Counted from the stretch's first letter, positions 11,329 to 24,994 are shown. The stretch is 64,000 nt of DNA from Chenopodium formosanum (GCA_024500155.1 CM044857.1:48680001-48744000), one strand, 5' to 3'. A program made the numbers and translations. The notes: a model not told the origin generated them from the letters alone.

Positions 11329-12639
11329 TTAGAAGAGAGGTTTTGTTAAGAAATGTTGGTACATGTCAACGGCACTTGTAGGGACAGCTACCATCACCCT
11401 GACTGCCTCCCTCTGATTATGAACTGGCAATAACAAACAGTACTTATCACTGCAAATGGGCCCTACATGGGCTGGTTTTCCCAGCCCAAAGTCAACCTTT
11501 TCTAGCCCAAGTCTTGACCATTGTGACAATATTAACACCCCCACTGAGTCTGGGCTCGTCCTATTCCCACTCACTAACTCGATCACTTCCCTTACATATG
11601 TACCATCCACTCTTTCCTTAGCCCTTTTTATTAAATCCGTTGCATAACCCAACCCCTTCTCGGTTAGGTCCTTAACCGTGGTTTGCGCACACGCGAGCGC
11701 AAACCCGTTTCCGTAAAACCCAACGGGTAGACCCGGTTTTAATCGGTTCCGAAAATTGACACTGAAAACAAGCCTAAGTACTTGGGTTGAGGGCATTTGT
11801 AATGATTTGGCCCAACATCTCCAAATATGGGCCGAAACAACCTCGAACGACGTGTAATTTGGTGACTCTTTGAGTCGATTAGCTTGTCTTTTGAGTTGGT
11901 TGATGTGAAATTTGACAAAGACACTTGAAGTTGGGACCAATTTCTCAGTAGAGAATCTATCCATGAACCCACAACAGTCCTGAACTCGGTTAAACTCGGG
12001 ATGATGACTCACTGAGTTAAAACGGACACACCCTTTCGTCGTCGTAAACGGGTCAAGCAAGTGCCGATCCCAAACGGGCCTTGGCCCAAAACCCGAAACC
12101 CCACGGGTCAACTCAGCGAACAAGTTCATGAACTCAGCGCTCCCAACCCCATCACACAAACAGTGATTAAACCCGAACCCGATTGCAACCGCCCCGTCAG
12201 CAAGCCACGTCAGCTGAACAACAAGAGGTGGGGCCCCCTTTAAAACATCATCCACGTTTAACCACAAGAGCTGCCGCCACTCCTCCACGTGGCGTGGTGC
12301 CCTCTCAAAATCAACCCTGTTATACCCAGAAACAGCCTCAACAAACACAGCTCCTTGGGCCCGACACACCACCTGAAGAGGCCCGTCTTTCCTCTCTTGA
12401 ACCCGGCCCGCAAGAGGGTAGTACTGAACCAAGGCCCGGCCCAAAGCGGACTTAATCCGAGAACAGAATTGCCTGCGATCGAGTCCATTAGAAGGATTGT
12501 AGACCAGGAGATACTCAATCGTGAACCGTAGAAAAAGCTGAGAATCAAGGGTTGAAAGAGAAAGAATACAATTAGGGGTTGGTTCTGATGGGGTGATAAC
12601 AATGGCTTCTTTAACTTGAACAAAATTGTTGCTTCCCAT
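11329..12639 (-). CDS. BAHD acyltransferase
   Basis: A 436-residue intronless protein of the BAHD family, cytosolic enzymes that move acyl groups from acyl-CoA to an alcohol or amine in specialised metabolism. The catalytic HXXXDG is HCLCDG (H159, D163). The second family motif is DFGLG at 383-387 instead of the usual DFGWG. Other family landmarks are YYPLAGR (73-79) and NFRNRLKPGLPVGFYGN (295-311). Length fits the family (about 430-460). I chose the ATG at 12639 because a TATA box lies about 60 nt upstream; an in-frame ATG at 12671 would add 11 residues but fall almost at the expected transcription start. Acceptor and donor cannot be named from sequence alone. The W-to-L change is in a structural motif and also occurs in some active BAHD enzymes, so activity is plausible. 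Confidence 0.93.
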   Translation of the reverse strand: MGSNNFVQVKEAIVITPSEPTPNCILSLSTLDSQLFLRFTIEYLLVYNPSNGLDRRQFCSRIKSALGRALVQYYPLAGRVQERKDGPLQVVCRAQGAVFVEAVSGYNRVDFERAPRHVEEWRQLLWLNVDDVLKGAPPLVVQLTWLADGAVAIGFGFNHCLCDGVGSAEFMNLFAELTRGVSGFGPRPVWDRHLLDPFTTTKGCVRFNSVSHHPEFNRVQDCCGFMDRFSTEKLVPTSSVFVKFHINQLKRQANRLKESPNYTSFEVVSAHIWRCWAKSLQMPSTQVLRLVFSVNFRNRLKPGLPVGFYGNGFALACAQTTVKDLTEKGLGYATDLIKRAKERVDGTYVREVIELVSGNRTSPDSVGVLILSQWSRLGLEKVDFGLGKPAHVGPICSDKYCLLLPVHNQREAVRVMVAVPTSAVDMYQHFLTKPLF

Positions 12640-12698
12640 TTTTTTTGAAGATGAGAAATTTGTGCACATTTTTTGGAAATAAATGGGAAAACAGTGGA

Positions 12699-12760
12699 AA
12701 TATATAAGAAGGGAGTAGGGAGGAGAGAGAAAGAGGTGGGGAAGAGAGAGAGAGTGTGGG
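12699..12760 (-). promoter_or_regulatory. Core promoter of the BAHD gene
   Basis: On the minus strand a TATATATTT box lies at 12698-12706, about 60 nt before the chosen start codon. Immediately upstream is a CT-rich (minus strand) stretch at 12718-12757, a pyrimidine patch common in plant core promoters. Confidence 0.55.
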
Positions 12761-13507
12761 TTGTGTGGATATTGTTTAGGTGGAAAATGGTATGGAGTAA
12801 TAGTGGTGACTGGTGAGTAGTATTGTACGGCGTTACAAATTAGAATCACCATGATTTTCCTCTTTCTAGGACTTAAGCTACCTAGATTGATCTCTATTTC
12901 TTTATCTATTTCTATCTTTTGTTTTGTTAAGATATGTTTCATGGGACTTTTTAGGTAAATTTCGGAAAACGACATATACATTAGTAACATTACTTGAGTG
13001 ACAAATATACTAATGCCGAACTTTGACCAAATCTTAGGTATAAAGTATAAACATTAGTCAGAGTAATCTATGTGAATAATACAAAAGTTAAATTAAGGTA
13101 CTTATAAAAAAAATGAGGGAGCTTAGCTTACACTATGTAGAATTGTCAAAATTTGAAATGAGAAATGGCGTGAAACTTGTTGGAGACCATAATCAATTCA
13201 TAATCGAAGGACTTAAACAAAACTATTAAATTGGAAATCAACTTGATATTAACTGACAATTGATTAGATTCCATGATATATGTTTGAACATAGATCTACA
13301 TCCAATTGATCCAACCCAAAGGTGTCTTGTTTATGAGTAAAAACAAAATGCTTACAAGTTTGACACATGACAAATTTTTTTATGTAAAAAGGAAAAAGTT
13401 TGTAATATCTATCTTGAAACATAGATATATTATTTGAGGCTCTATTCTTTTGAGTTGAATTAAAATGAACGGAATGGAAATAAGTACAAAGTATAAAGGA
13501 CACAAGA

Positions 13508-13509
<2 letters not shown>

Positions 13510-13545
<36 letters not shown>
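13510..13545. repeat. Poly(T) tract, 36 nt
   Basis: Uninterrupted T run with no flanking duplication that I could see, so it cannot be assigned to a retroposon. Confidence 0.9.
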
Positions 13546-13549
<4 letters not shown>

Positions 13550-15317
13550 TTTAACTAGGTAAAAAAAAATAAAAAAAAGAAAGGTAAAATTTATCACTAC
13601 ACACAGTGACACAGGTTACATTGTTAATTAATAACTATCACATCAATTTCCATTACCTAAAAGTAAATTAATAGTACAGACTACTTGTTCTATTCAATTT
13701 ACTACTGGTAACTTTAACTTACTGTATTTCCAAAGTTTAAATTCATTTTTTTTAAAAAAAAACTATTTGGTAGTCGGTAGCACTATTGTATTTTTGCTTA
13801 CTTTACCAGCAAGACCTACACGGCTACACTGGCTACGTGCTACAAATGAAAACAAATCAACAAAGTCAGTTTACAAAGAAAGTAACTAAAGGTAAATATT
13901 CGGATCACATTTTCAAGTTCAATCTAATATTGATCTCACTTTTTACTACAAGTACAGTACAGTAAATCTATTCATGCAAAAAAGTATATTGACAAATTTG
14001 CATCAAATTAAAAACTCAAAAGCTAACTACAATTGTTTACTATATCTGCCGTACCAATATGCTACAATGTCAGTTTATAATTGGTAACTCTAATACTTTA
14101 TTTTAAGGAGAGAATTGTTTGGAACTGTGTAAGATTTAGTAGAGATTCTCTTAGCTTAGGTTGTCACTTTAATTAATTAAACTAATAATAATTGAGGGAA
14201 TTTCAAACCAAAAAATCAGAGACATTAACAGCTTGTCTCTTGCTTTATGTGAATCATGTCTGTCTATGTTAGCGGTTTATGATAGCTAGCTAGCTACTTA
14301 TATGTAACACATGGAGTATTATATTCCGTTCTTTATAATAGAAATAATTTGACTTTTATCCTCTGTATTTTAAATTCATTTCTTTCTAATAAGGTCACGT
14401 TGTTTTGAGTTATTCTGCTCTATTCTGTCCACAAGCTCAGAAAAAAAAAAAAAAGAAGGCTAAAGCCTAAGTGCATTAATATGTATACGTTTGTTAACAC
14501 ATACTCCGTATAAGCTTGGCAAATATTTTGTTATATATACTTGTATTAGTAAGCACATCGTATTATACATTACCGCCTAATCAAAATGTTGTTGAGTTCG
14601 TCTCAAATTATATTTTTGATGTATTAAATTTTTGATTTTAACTGTGTATAATCAAACATTTTAATGATCAAAGTAAGGTATGTATAAATAGTAATGTAGG
14701 TCAAATTGTCACAATTATAAGGGATTGGATGAAGCTTGCCCACAGTTAGAGGCTATAAGCTTAAGCATGGTCTAGCCAAATTTTTCTAAGGATGGATAAT
14801 ATGATTGGGCTGGCCTGGGGGTGGATGTGGCTGCGGCTGCCTGTCTAACAATGTCTAGTTTGTAATTTGTATATGCAATGAATTAATTTGCACGAGAGAT
14901 TATTCCTAATCACCCCCTTACTTTCTATGCTAACTTTTTCGTGTATGTGTATCAGAATTTTTGTTGATACTATCAAATCTTATTATATGCCTAAAAGGAC
15001 ATAATGATGTTGTTATTAGTTTGTGTAATCTCGAATAATATTACACGTAATTATCTTAAATAATTTAATTAAGAAGGCCATGTTTTTTTTCCCATTTGAA
15101 TTTGAATCCAGGCCATATATAACCACTTAGGAATATCGACATCATTAGTATTTTGTGCGTACCATTGTGAGCAAGAATATATACAAGGAATCTATATGGA
15201 GGGAGTAAGAAATTAACCATCAAGAGCTTTTAAATTAACTAGATGATAACAAAGTGCCCTATTTGAAATCTAGTGATTTAGGTTTGAAATCCAGTCCACC
15301 TTTTTCATATGGACTAA

Positions 15318-15564
15318 GGGTCTGTTTATATTTACTGAATTGAGCTGAACTGAACTGAACTGAATTGGACTGATTGGAGCTAAACTGAACTGAACTGATT
15401 GGAGTTGAACTGAACTAAACTGAATAGAGCTGAAATGAATATTTTATGAGAGAAGGAAATTAGGAGCTGAACTGAACTGATTGGAGCTGAACTGAACTGA
15501 ACTGATTAGAGCTGAAGTGAACTGAACTAAATTGAACTGAAATTAAGCTGAACTGAATAGGCCC
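15318..15564. mobile_element. Tourist-like MITE with TAA duplication
   Basis: Starts GGGTCTGTTTATA and ends AATAGGCCC, flanked by TAA on both sides (15315-15317, 15565-15567), the target size and sequence of PIF/Harbinger elements. The interior is an irregular array of CTGAACTGAACTGA blocks around the core TTTTATGAGAGAAGGAAATTA. Longest copy in the window (247 bp). Confidence 0.85.
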
Positions 15565-15957
15565 TAATCCTTTAGCAAATATTGCGAGAATTGATTAGAT
15601 TTGAATCTAACTATTAAGCTATTAAAAGAAGATAATTGTTTGATTGTCTGGTCTAAATTAAATTTTCAATGAAATGCACATTATAATCCTATCAAACTAA
15701 TTAAGTATACATATTCTTCTCATGTTATGTAGATCAATTGACTTCACATTATCCGCCTTTCAATTTCCAATTAAAGAGTCAAGTGATGGTACATGCTCTT
15801 TTGACTATTTGATGGAGCAAAATTCACTCAATTATTTCTTTTGACAAAATAACAATGCTATATTGAGAAGAAATTTTGCCAATTCCACATTTCATACCTT
15901 TATTAGATATTATATTATCCTTCAAAAACCTTTACACTAAGAATCTATTATGATTAA

Positions 15958-16097
15958 CTGAACTGAACTGAATTGAGCTGAACTGAACTGATTGGAGGTG
16001 AGCTGAATTAAACTGAATATTTTATGAGAGAAGGAAATTAAGAACTGAACTTATTAGAGCTGAACTAAAGTGAAAATAAGCTGAAGAGAACATGCCC
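15958..16097. mobile_element. Tourist-like MITE lacking its left terminus
   Basis: Same CTGAACTGAA and TTTTATGAGAGAAGG core, right end AGAACATGCCC followed by TAA. The left side shows TAA (15955-15957) directly joined to the repeat interior, so the GGGYCTGTT terminus is missing. Confidence 0.7.
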
Positions 16098-19000
16098 TAA
16101 TATATCATAGTCCTTTAAAGATTATCTTGTCGGTGATGGTGTGTATTTCTACTTCTACTCATATGGATGTTATTTATCACAAACCGTACGTAATAGTACA
16201 TAAAAAAAATGATGGGATGCCAGACTATTTTCTTGCAAATTGTACCAATAATTAGAGTACATGATATAATAATTACTCTATAATGAAAGTTTTGTATATT
16301 TGCTTCGATGAGATAAGGATTTTGTTGTTGGTATGCCTGTTGTTGCAGCATGTGGTTGATTGATGGTTGTTAATTTCTTGAGAGCTATCGCAAGCCATGT
16401 GGACTTGCGACTAATGTATGATTGTAATAACAGCTATGCTAGATAACTATATAAGCATATAGAGAGTGCTGGGGGTATTTATTTAGTGTTGAATGAACGT
16501 ATTCTCTTCAACTTGTATATGCGGAATAGTATTTTAAAGACTTGTAACCACAACCTTTATAATAGTACTCAAATAATAACAATAAACAAATGCATAGGTA
16601 AAATTTTATTATTATTTCCATGTCAATGGATTAGAGTGCAAATTAATATTACCAAACATCATTTAGCCCGGTAAAAAATGTTTTAGTCAAAGAAATCAAT
16701 TTTGAAAAGTTAAGGTTAGTTTATTCAATGACAAAGATATCGGATTATCATTTATCAATACAATAGAGACCGACTTAGATTTTTGATGATTATATTATTA
16801 GTAAAAATAAATTAAGATAAAGAGAACAAAGCATAAATAGTTATACAATCATGATAGTTTTATCGGTTTCCAATCTTATTTTTACTCGAATATATTGTAA
16901 GAACTACTATTATATGCATAACTTTTATTTTATGTTTAACTTTTTATGTAGCAATGAAGATTCGTATTGATCCCACAAACATTATTCCCTCTAAAAAGGA
17001 AATCTAGCAAGAGTTGTGAATATGTTCCGATTTTGGGACAGAGTTTAATTCAAAATTATCATGTATTCATGTTGCTTAGATTTCCTTGGCCGCCCTATAT
17101 CTAAAGAAAGAGAATCAGTAAAAAAAGTAGCAAGAAAAAACTTTCTACTCTTTTGAAGCAATGGCGCATACCTATGAAAGCTCTTGTGCATAAACTACTA
17201 GGATTATACTTGTGAAAAAGTTCAACTTTATTGAACTTATAATCAAGTCCTAAAGGTTACTCTAGGTCATATATTCCTAACAATATATTGCAAATAAATA
17301 TAATTATGATCCCCTCTATATAATTATATGAGCATGCAACGCCTAATTCGTAATGCTCAAATCACTTTGTATTTTTATATTGTATTAATTAAGGATATGA
17401 AGAAATATTATGATCAGTTATAATTTCTTCAAAAATGAATTAGGTTAGTCTCATCATGTCATTAAAATGTCATTTGTGTCGTTACATAATCACCTGCTTC
17501 TTAATTATTTATATCCCCTATAATTAACAATTTTCTTTTTTTCACTTAAAGGAAGTTCCATCAACCCATTTAATACAAGCATATAACCACTTGATCGAGT
17601 ATATCTTCATGCTAATTAGTAAATAAGACTATATATATTATTCTCTTTCCAAGTGAAAGCACATTAGCATATATAAGTGTAATGTTAGTATGTGATCATA
17701 GTTTCATAGATCGTAGGTGAAAACGTATACACATAAAGATAAAACATAAAGTTACTCAAAATATCTCAATTTATAATGTTGTGCGAGAAATTGCATCCTC
17801 TACTTCCAATCATCATCATCGTAACATTCCTTTCACGGAAAAAGGGTGGCGGGTTGATGGCAAACTTTAGGGTTTTGCCCTAGAGGTAAGGTAACCTCCC
17901 AATAAATTCATTAAATCTAAAGAAGAAAGGGAGGCCAACTAGTTGACGTGGATGACAATGTGACATCAGGTGAATATAGAAGTTTGACTCCAATGAGTGA
18001 TGCATTTCACTAAGCAACACACTAGAAGAGTACTACGTACCTTCTACGGTTGGTTCTACCACAAACACACACACAAACACAAACACAAATACAAACACAG
18101 TAGTAGTACAGTACACTAGTATGTACTCCCTTAAATTTAATTAAAGATTTTTGGCGTAGCTTGCACTTTTTCAAATGTTCCTCTAATTTCTAGCAACAAT
18201 TTGACGAATTTTTCAATGAAGATTATGTCAGAATATTCTGTCAATATATTTTGGAAAATTTATTTATTAACAGTTTTTATGTGGATGGTATTATGCATGC
18301 ATGGCTGTATCAATTAATTTTAGAACACCGACTTTAATTCCCTTTTATTTGCTGTCCATGAGTACGTTATTATATCGACAAGACAAAAACAATGTGGTTT
18401 GCCTTCAATTTTATTTTGATGTAGCTTTTATGAATTAATGATGTTTTTGTTTGTGAACTATTGTTTGAAAGCAATACTTATCTACTTATATGGTGCCTAA
18501 TGCCTATTGAGGGTACTGAGTATATTGGGACACACCAATATATGATCGATCATCAATGGTATCTTCATTCTTATGAGATAATGTACTCTGTGTCATCATA
18601 TTATGTTTTAAGTAGTCAATTAAACCTCATAAAATTTTAGTTAATTTATCTTCTTATTTACAATACGAGGTTAAGCACTATAACAAATAACTTTGGTAAA
18701 TAGAAAGAAGCAATACATTTTCCACTCTGACTTTTGTATTTTTTTGTGAAAATTTCAATTGCTTTGTGTATAAGAGCCAAAAATTATTGTTTATTCGTGA
18801 CAAATTTGTAAATAGAAGATACAATCAAATAATTGAATCAAATCTCGAATAACCAAAACTAATAGATACACATGTTAGGATCAAACAAACAATTAACGGC
18901 TCATTGCCTAATCAAGGGTTTTATACGAGATTTTTTTTGTCATAATAGTATAAATAAGATTGGATGCAATGCGAAAAAATATTGTTAACCTATGGTCTCT

Positions 19001-21298
19001 TTCAACTTTGTTGAAAATAAACACCAAATAAATCGACATCTAGAACATTCAAACAAAGTTTATAGATTTGTCGAAGATATGAACCCAACATCTAACACTC
19101 ATTTAAGCACAAAGTTACAAGCAAAAGGGAATCAATTTATGCACATGCATCTTAAACAAAGCTAAGGTCGGGTCCTCTTGACTTGATATGATACATTTGA
19201 TTCATTTGTTTGATTACATTGCATGTCCTTTCAACATTATGTTATCTTTTCATTTTTTTTACCAAAATTGCATGGTTCACGAGATAATTGTATATAGGAT
19301 GATTTCTGCTTTTAAGATGGATATGCATGGATCTTGCATGCTAATGCTAACATATCTTATTAAACCTTAATAATTATAACAATAGTGATATAATAATATG
19401 TCAATTTCTATCTATCTAGCTAGTATCTCCTTTTTCACCAAGCCACTTGGGTTCTTTTGATAAACCATTCTTTTTAACTATCTTTCACACCTTTTCACAA
19501 AAGTAGAGGCAGAAAAAAGATTGACTAGTTCTACTTTGTTTTTATTTTAAGATTTTTCTGTTTGTGTTAGATTGGATTTGATTAGGTGAGTTGATCATTA
19601 AGAATATTATTAGTTGTGATGGGTTGTACCTTTTTCATTTTAAAAATTAATTAAGTACTTTATCGGTTTCATAATTAAAATTATACAAGGATTGGGGTGG
19701 TTTGATCAGACCTTGGCTCAACACACCCCATCAATCAAAGGTATCCCCTAAGCAAAAGTTGATGGAAAAGAGAGCAAATTATCCATGTAGTAACGAGAAA
19801 AACAAATTGTGTATGTATGGCTTTTTCCGTCGTTAGATTCTTAGATAATAAGATATGGTAGTCTTAGGCCATGTTCTTTTTAATTGCTATGGTATGTTCT
19901 GCCCTGCCTGCTTCGCTTTGCTCTGCTCCGCTTAATATATAAATAAGTTGCTCTACTTAGGAGTTCAAAAGAATAGAGCTTTACTATTAATAGAGTGACA
20001 AAGAAAATATACGAATGATAGAGTCATTAATACAATTATGTTATCGTATATATAGTTGATTATGAAGTGTTGAGACAATATGAATATTATTTATAGATAA
20101 TCAAGGAAACATAATACGGGATAATTCGAGTGCTATTAGTATTATCCTACCGTTATCTTTCAATTGGGTAGTAATTTGAAAACTAAGCTGCATCTCCTTT
20201 AATTTCACAGCATGAATATATGATTCGATTCAAATCAACTCAAGAAGGTAATAAAGTTGAAACAGTTACCGTCAATTGGTTCGTGAAAAAAGGACCAGAT
20301 ATAGATTGATAGATAGGAGAGTATCTAAATCATTGGAGACAACAAGTTTATGTCCGTAGTTTTGGAAGCAAAACAACGAACCACCCACTTTCTCGGATAT
20401 GCCACAAGATGCTCTATTATATTAACAGTGAACTCACTTCCTGTTAGAGTAACTAGAGAGGAGGTATTTATTCTACAAATTACCAAGCGCTTTCATTTTC
20501 CAATTTGTATCAGAAAAATATACAATACCTTATCAAATCGGGTCTTATTAAATATACATATTTTAATTAATATACAATTAAAAATATAAATAATCATAAA
20601 ATATCATGACGTGTAAATATAATAATAATAATAAAAGTGTTAATTTTATTGTTAAATTAGAAAGAGAGTATATTGACCCTTAAGTTTTGTAACTCTCAAA
20701 TTGTGATTTTTTTTTCTTGACAAGCTTAAATTATGATTACATGCACTAGTTCTTTACACTTAAAGCTCAAGAATTTTATATTGTTACACAACTTGCTCTA
20801 GTGTTTCTAGAAGAGTCCATCAGTCACATGATGCTCTTAGTAATGAGGCTCACTCTAAACGAGCTCCTTCCTACATTAAAAAAGAAACAATTTTAAACCT
20901 CTTTTATTTAAACAAAATATTTAAACATGTGAATCTACACTTAAATTTACATTATTGATCTTTAATTGAAATGATATAATTAAGTATTTTATAGGACAAT
21001 ATTTGAGTTGCAACAATTGAATTATATAAGCGATTAAATTGACTGTTCCCAAACTAGAACACACAACAAGCATAGGAGGCATCATTTGACTAGTAATTAG
21101 ATTTTAATGAAATGTACATTTTTTCTTTTTAATGAAGTGGTTTTTTTTCATCTCTGAATGATTTATGCATACACTTAGATGTATGATACATCTTAGCGTT
21201 TTTTTAGTTCTTAATAGTTACAAATACATCTTACACCTGAGTATACATACTGTATAAAAATTTTCATTGTTTTGGCGAGATAAATTTCTAACAAACTT

Positions 21299-21421
21299 GG
21301 GGCCTGTTCTGAATAACTGAACTGAACTGAATATTTTATAAGAAAAGAAAATTAAGAACTAAACTGAACTGAACTTATTAAAGCTGAAGTGAACTGAAAA
21401 TAAGCTGAAAAAAACAGACCC
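21299..21421. mobile_element. Tourist-like MITE
   Basis: Ends GGGGCCTGTTCTG and AACAGACCC, interior of CTGAACTGAAC blocks and TTTTATAAGAAAAG. Flanks read CTT on each side, a variant of the usual TTA target. It lies about 330 bp before the trihelix start codon. Confidence 0.75.
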
Positions 21422-21571
21422 CTTGATATGCACAAATTTTTAAATATCTATTCTAAATTGCTAAAGGCCCAGTCATTTGAAAGGCAAGTTAAAATTGGGC
21501 TGATCCAACCCAATTCATTCTCCAAACATTTTCCTCTCACATTCATACCTCCCACCAAATACCCAAACCAA

Positions 21572-21573
<2 letters not shown>

Positions 21574-21606
<33 letters not shown>
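21574..21606 (+). repeat. Poly(A) tract upstream of the trihelix gene
   Basis: About 33 A in a row, probably in the promoter or 5' leader of the gene that starts at 21753. Confidence 0.85.
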
Positions 21607-21608
<2 letters not shown>

Positions 21609-21752
21609 GACGGCCAAATTTCCGTGAAGGGCAATGGTTGACGTTACCGGCGGTCAAACTTTGGAAGAACCAATCAAAATGCAGCGTCATCTTCATCCTT
21701 CACCTTCATCTTCACTTTCTCTCACCTCAAAATTCCTCGCATTTTCTCTCTC

Positions 21753-22434
21753 ATGGCAGCTCCCAAGCAATCAGGCGGCAGAGACGACTGCTGGAGCGAA
21801 GATTCCACGGCGGTGTTGATCGAAGCTTGGGGAGAACGCTACCTTCGCAGCAACCGTGGAAATCTCCGGCAAAACGATTGGAATGAAGTCGCCGACGCTG
21901 TCAATTCCGCCGGAATTACTCGCCGGAAAACCGACGTTCAGTGTAAGAATCGTATCGATACGATCAAGAAGAAGTATAAGGTTGAGAAGGTCAAATCTCC
22001 GCCGTCCACTTGGCGGTTTTTTGAACGCCTTGATTTTCTGATCGGTAATGTTACCTCCTCCGCTGTTAAGGTTTCTGTTGCCGAAAATGCTAGCCCTAAC
22101 CGTAACCCTAACCCTAACCGTAATCATAGCCCTAATTTGAAGTCGAGTTTGAATTCGAGCGAGTCGACTCAGTCGGATGAAGATGGAGAGGCGATGGAAA
22201 TGGTGGAGGAGAGAGAAAGAGAGACAGCGGTGAAGGAGTTGGCGAGAGCGGTGGTGAAGTTTGGGGAGGCTTACGAGAGAATTGAGAATTGGAAGCAGGA
22301 GAAATTTATGGAATTGGAGAAGCAGAAATTGGAATTGGCTAAGGAATTGGAGCTTCAGAGGATGAATATGTTTGTAGATGCTCAAATTCAGTTTGAAAGA
22401 TTAAAGCGTTCGAACAAGAGATCTGCCTCAATAG
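21753..22434 (+). CDS. Trihelix transcription factor, exon 1
   Basis: Encodes 227 residues of a SIP1/ASIL-type trihelix protein, a nuclear GT-element-binding repressor or activator. The N-terminal trihelix domain (about 12-95) shows the spaced tryptophans and typical signature: CWSEDSTAVLIEAWGERYL, NDWNEVADAVN, KTDVQCKNRIDTIKKKYK. A low-complexity Asn/Pro/Ser linker follows (about 110-145), then a charged C-terminal helix (EERERETAVKELARAVVKFGEAYERIE and on) that forms a coiled coil in this family. The frame would stop at 22451, but AATAG/GTGAGAA at 22434 is a strong splice donor. Joining to the acceptor at 24994 gives a 231-residue protein ending SIGKKL. The alternative is an unspliced 232-residue protein ending SIGENFC. 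Partners and targets cannot be told from sequence. Confidence 0.88.
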
Positions 22435-24994
22435 GTGAGAATTTCTGTTAATTTTAATTTTTTTTGTTGGTTTGAATTTTGTGTTTTTTAATTAATGCTA
22501 TAATGTGCTTGAATTTTGGTTAAAGCTTTAGATTTTGTTGATTGATAATTTGATATGGTGTATGGCTTTCTAAATTTGTTATCTTTACTTGAATTTCACT
22601 TGTTGGAACTCTGTAATTGTGAATTGAACTTTAGTGTACCCTTTTAAGTCCCGAACTTTACTTGTTTGAACTTATTAGCGCAAATTTAACTTAATCGTAA
22701 CTTATCATTCCTGAAATAAGTGGAATTGAGGTGTGAGGTGAACAAAGCCTCAGTTATAGTAGGATCAACCGATCAAGTGTGCATCAATTTGTTTGGAGTG
22801 ACAAAACTTTGTTTAGAAAGGAATAAAGAGATTTGGCCTCCGGATTTGATTGTTAATTTAATGCATGGATAGGAATGAGAAGGGAGCGTGGATTTGGTGA
22901 GGAATAAACCAGAAACTTTATAGGAACATGTAGCTGATCATGGGGATAAAAAGAATGTTACAATTGCATAACTTTTTTGTGGCACGTTTTATATGTGTGC
23001 TGGTTCTTTATAATCTCGTGGTTGTATGTTAGAGGCTGATTGCAAACATGTAGTGATAAATTAGATTACCGTGATGTTTGAGATCAACAAAACTTTGTCG
23101 ATCCCGGGAATTATGCTCAAATTGGTATGGTCGGGAAATATGACAAGCGAACAATGTAATGGTGCTAATTTTACTCCAAAAATCACAAATTGCCTCATAT
23201 ATTTAATTAATGAATATTTTTAAAAAAATCTCCCCTACAAGTATTGTGATTTTTCAAAACATCCCTGAGGTATGCATCTTGCCATTTTGGCATTTCATCA
23301 TTAAAAATGTTTCCAAATAAATTATATCCCATTGTTAGGTTGTTTGATTTTAAGCTGAAAAGGTGGCAACTAGGCAAATTAGGGAGTTTGATACATTATT
23401 AGACCTACTGGGTACGGGAAAGGAATAGTTGGCAACTTGGCATGATAAATCTTGAGTTTCACCAATCTTCTTTAGTTAAATCCACCTTTATTGGTTTATA
23501 AGGTTAATATTACAATCGGATGAAGTCTGTTATTCACTCCCAAAAAGTTATTGTTGGCACCATTTGGTTTTTGAAACAGGACTCAGATGCATATTTATGT
23601 TAGATGGTGTTTGCAGGATTAGTAAAGTAGATCAATGCTGAATGAACATGCAGAACATCAATGCTCTCTTGTATACTATTGCCTCTGGCATAGAATGTTA
23701 TCCCTCGCATATCTTTCTTTAAATTTGTTTCTTATATAATGCTTTTTGCCTACATTAATTTTTTTACTTGAGTTGGGAAATCTGTTGCGTTTTCATACAA
23801 TTGTAGACTAGTTCTTTGGCTACTTGAATCTGCATAGCTAGTGAAAGTGAAATTCTTATTCTTTAGGTTTGGATTATAGTGTATTAACTCATAAAAGGCC
23901 TTTTGCATTGTCATCTATCTATTTTTGAAGTAGAATGTGGGATTACATGTCAGATTGTCAAATCAGGGACCTAAAAGGGTTACATTCCTGATATAATAGC
24001 AGGTTTTAGGCTGTGTACATCAGATTATGTGATCCCTATATACTGTGCTAGCTGATTGACTCTTATAGTCTTGTAGATGCGATTAGCTAGTTTTGTTGAT
24101 GTGACTAGCTATTTCACTGAGAGTCCAGTAGTCTATGGCCTCTATGCTAAATTTGCTGACTTTTTAAAGACCTCTGGCACAGTGATGTGAAAACTAATCC
24201 AATCGGATATGGCTTTGCATTCTTCTGTGTGCCTTCAAGTAAATTCGTTTTTCTTTCAACCAAACTCTTTTTTTTTTTTTTCTGTATCAACGGAGGAATG
24301 AACCAGTCAGAAGAGCCATCACGGCCCATCAGTGTTTGTATGTGCTTTTAACTATATTTGTATTTGTTTTGGCTGATGCCTGTAAGAGTTACTGTTCTTA
24401 CTTTACTACATTCATAGGTTTTTTTGAGGGCATACTACATTCATAGTTGAATGCTGATGGGATGAGCAAATCTTGACCGATAGGCTACTGTACTTGCTTA
24501 GATCTTTATGTGACAAAGACCACACCAATTTTGTGACATGGAAAGCATGCTTGCTTAATTGCTTAGTTCCAAGGAGTTTTTTTTTTTTTTTTTTATTTTT
24601 TTTATTTTTTTTTGCCATCAGTTTTTTGTGCAGTCTGAAGCTTTAGTTTTCATTTAGGCCAAGCATAGTTGCTAGGGTTAGTCATTAGTGATTTCTTGTC
24701 CATTGACGTTTTGGGGCTGTGTATGTCTTGTGGCTGCTGCATGTTTGTGGTGACATTCGGCAGCTGTTGAATGGGTTTTATAAGCACTTCTGCAATTAAT
24801 TCAGTAGTGTTGAATATTTTGTCTTTCTAGATGCTTGCCATTCAGAACCAGCTCACGTGAACTTTTGATTTTCTATTTAGGGCTATTTGTAATGTATAAC
24901 TGGAAAGCTGACAAGAGGATAGTAATGTACTTTGTCACTTAATTTCTGAGTACTTAACTTAGCCATGTCTGATACAACGTGTGTTTTGAAACAG
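22435..24994 (+). other. Probable intron of the trihelix gene
   Basis: GTGAGAA donor and TTTGAAACAG acceptor bracket 2.56 kb of T-rich sequence without coding-like frames, including a T/A-rich stretch at 24577-24614. Length is large but normal for plants. Confidence 0.5.

Larger units (their letters stand above)
12800..21298. other. 8.5-kb gene-poor intergenic region
   Basis: No frame longer than 79 codons and no recognisable exon. It holds a 36-T run (13510-13545), an ACAAAC-type microsatellite (18060-18105), two Tourist-like MITEs (15318, 15958) and a lone TTAGGCCATGTTC end near 19863 resembling that family. Confidence 0.6.

Noticed and set aside
21771..22385. 204-codon minus-strand frame
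   Set aside because: Antisense shadow of the trihelix exon.
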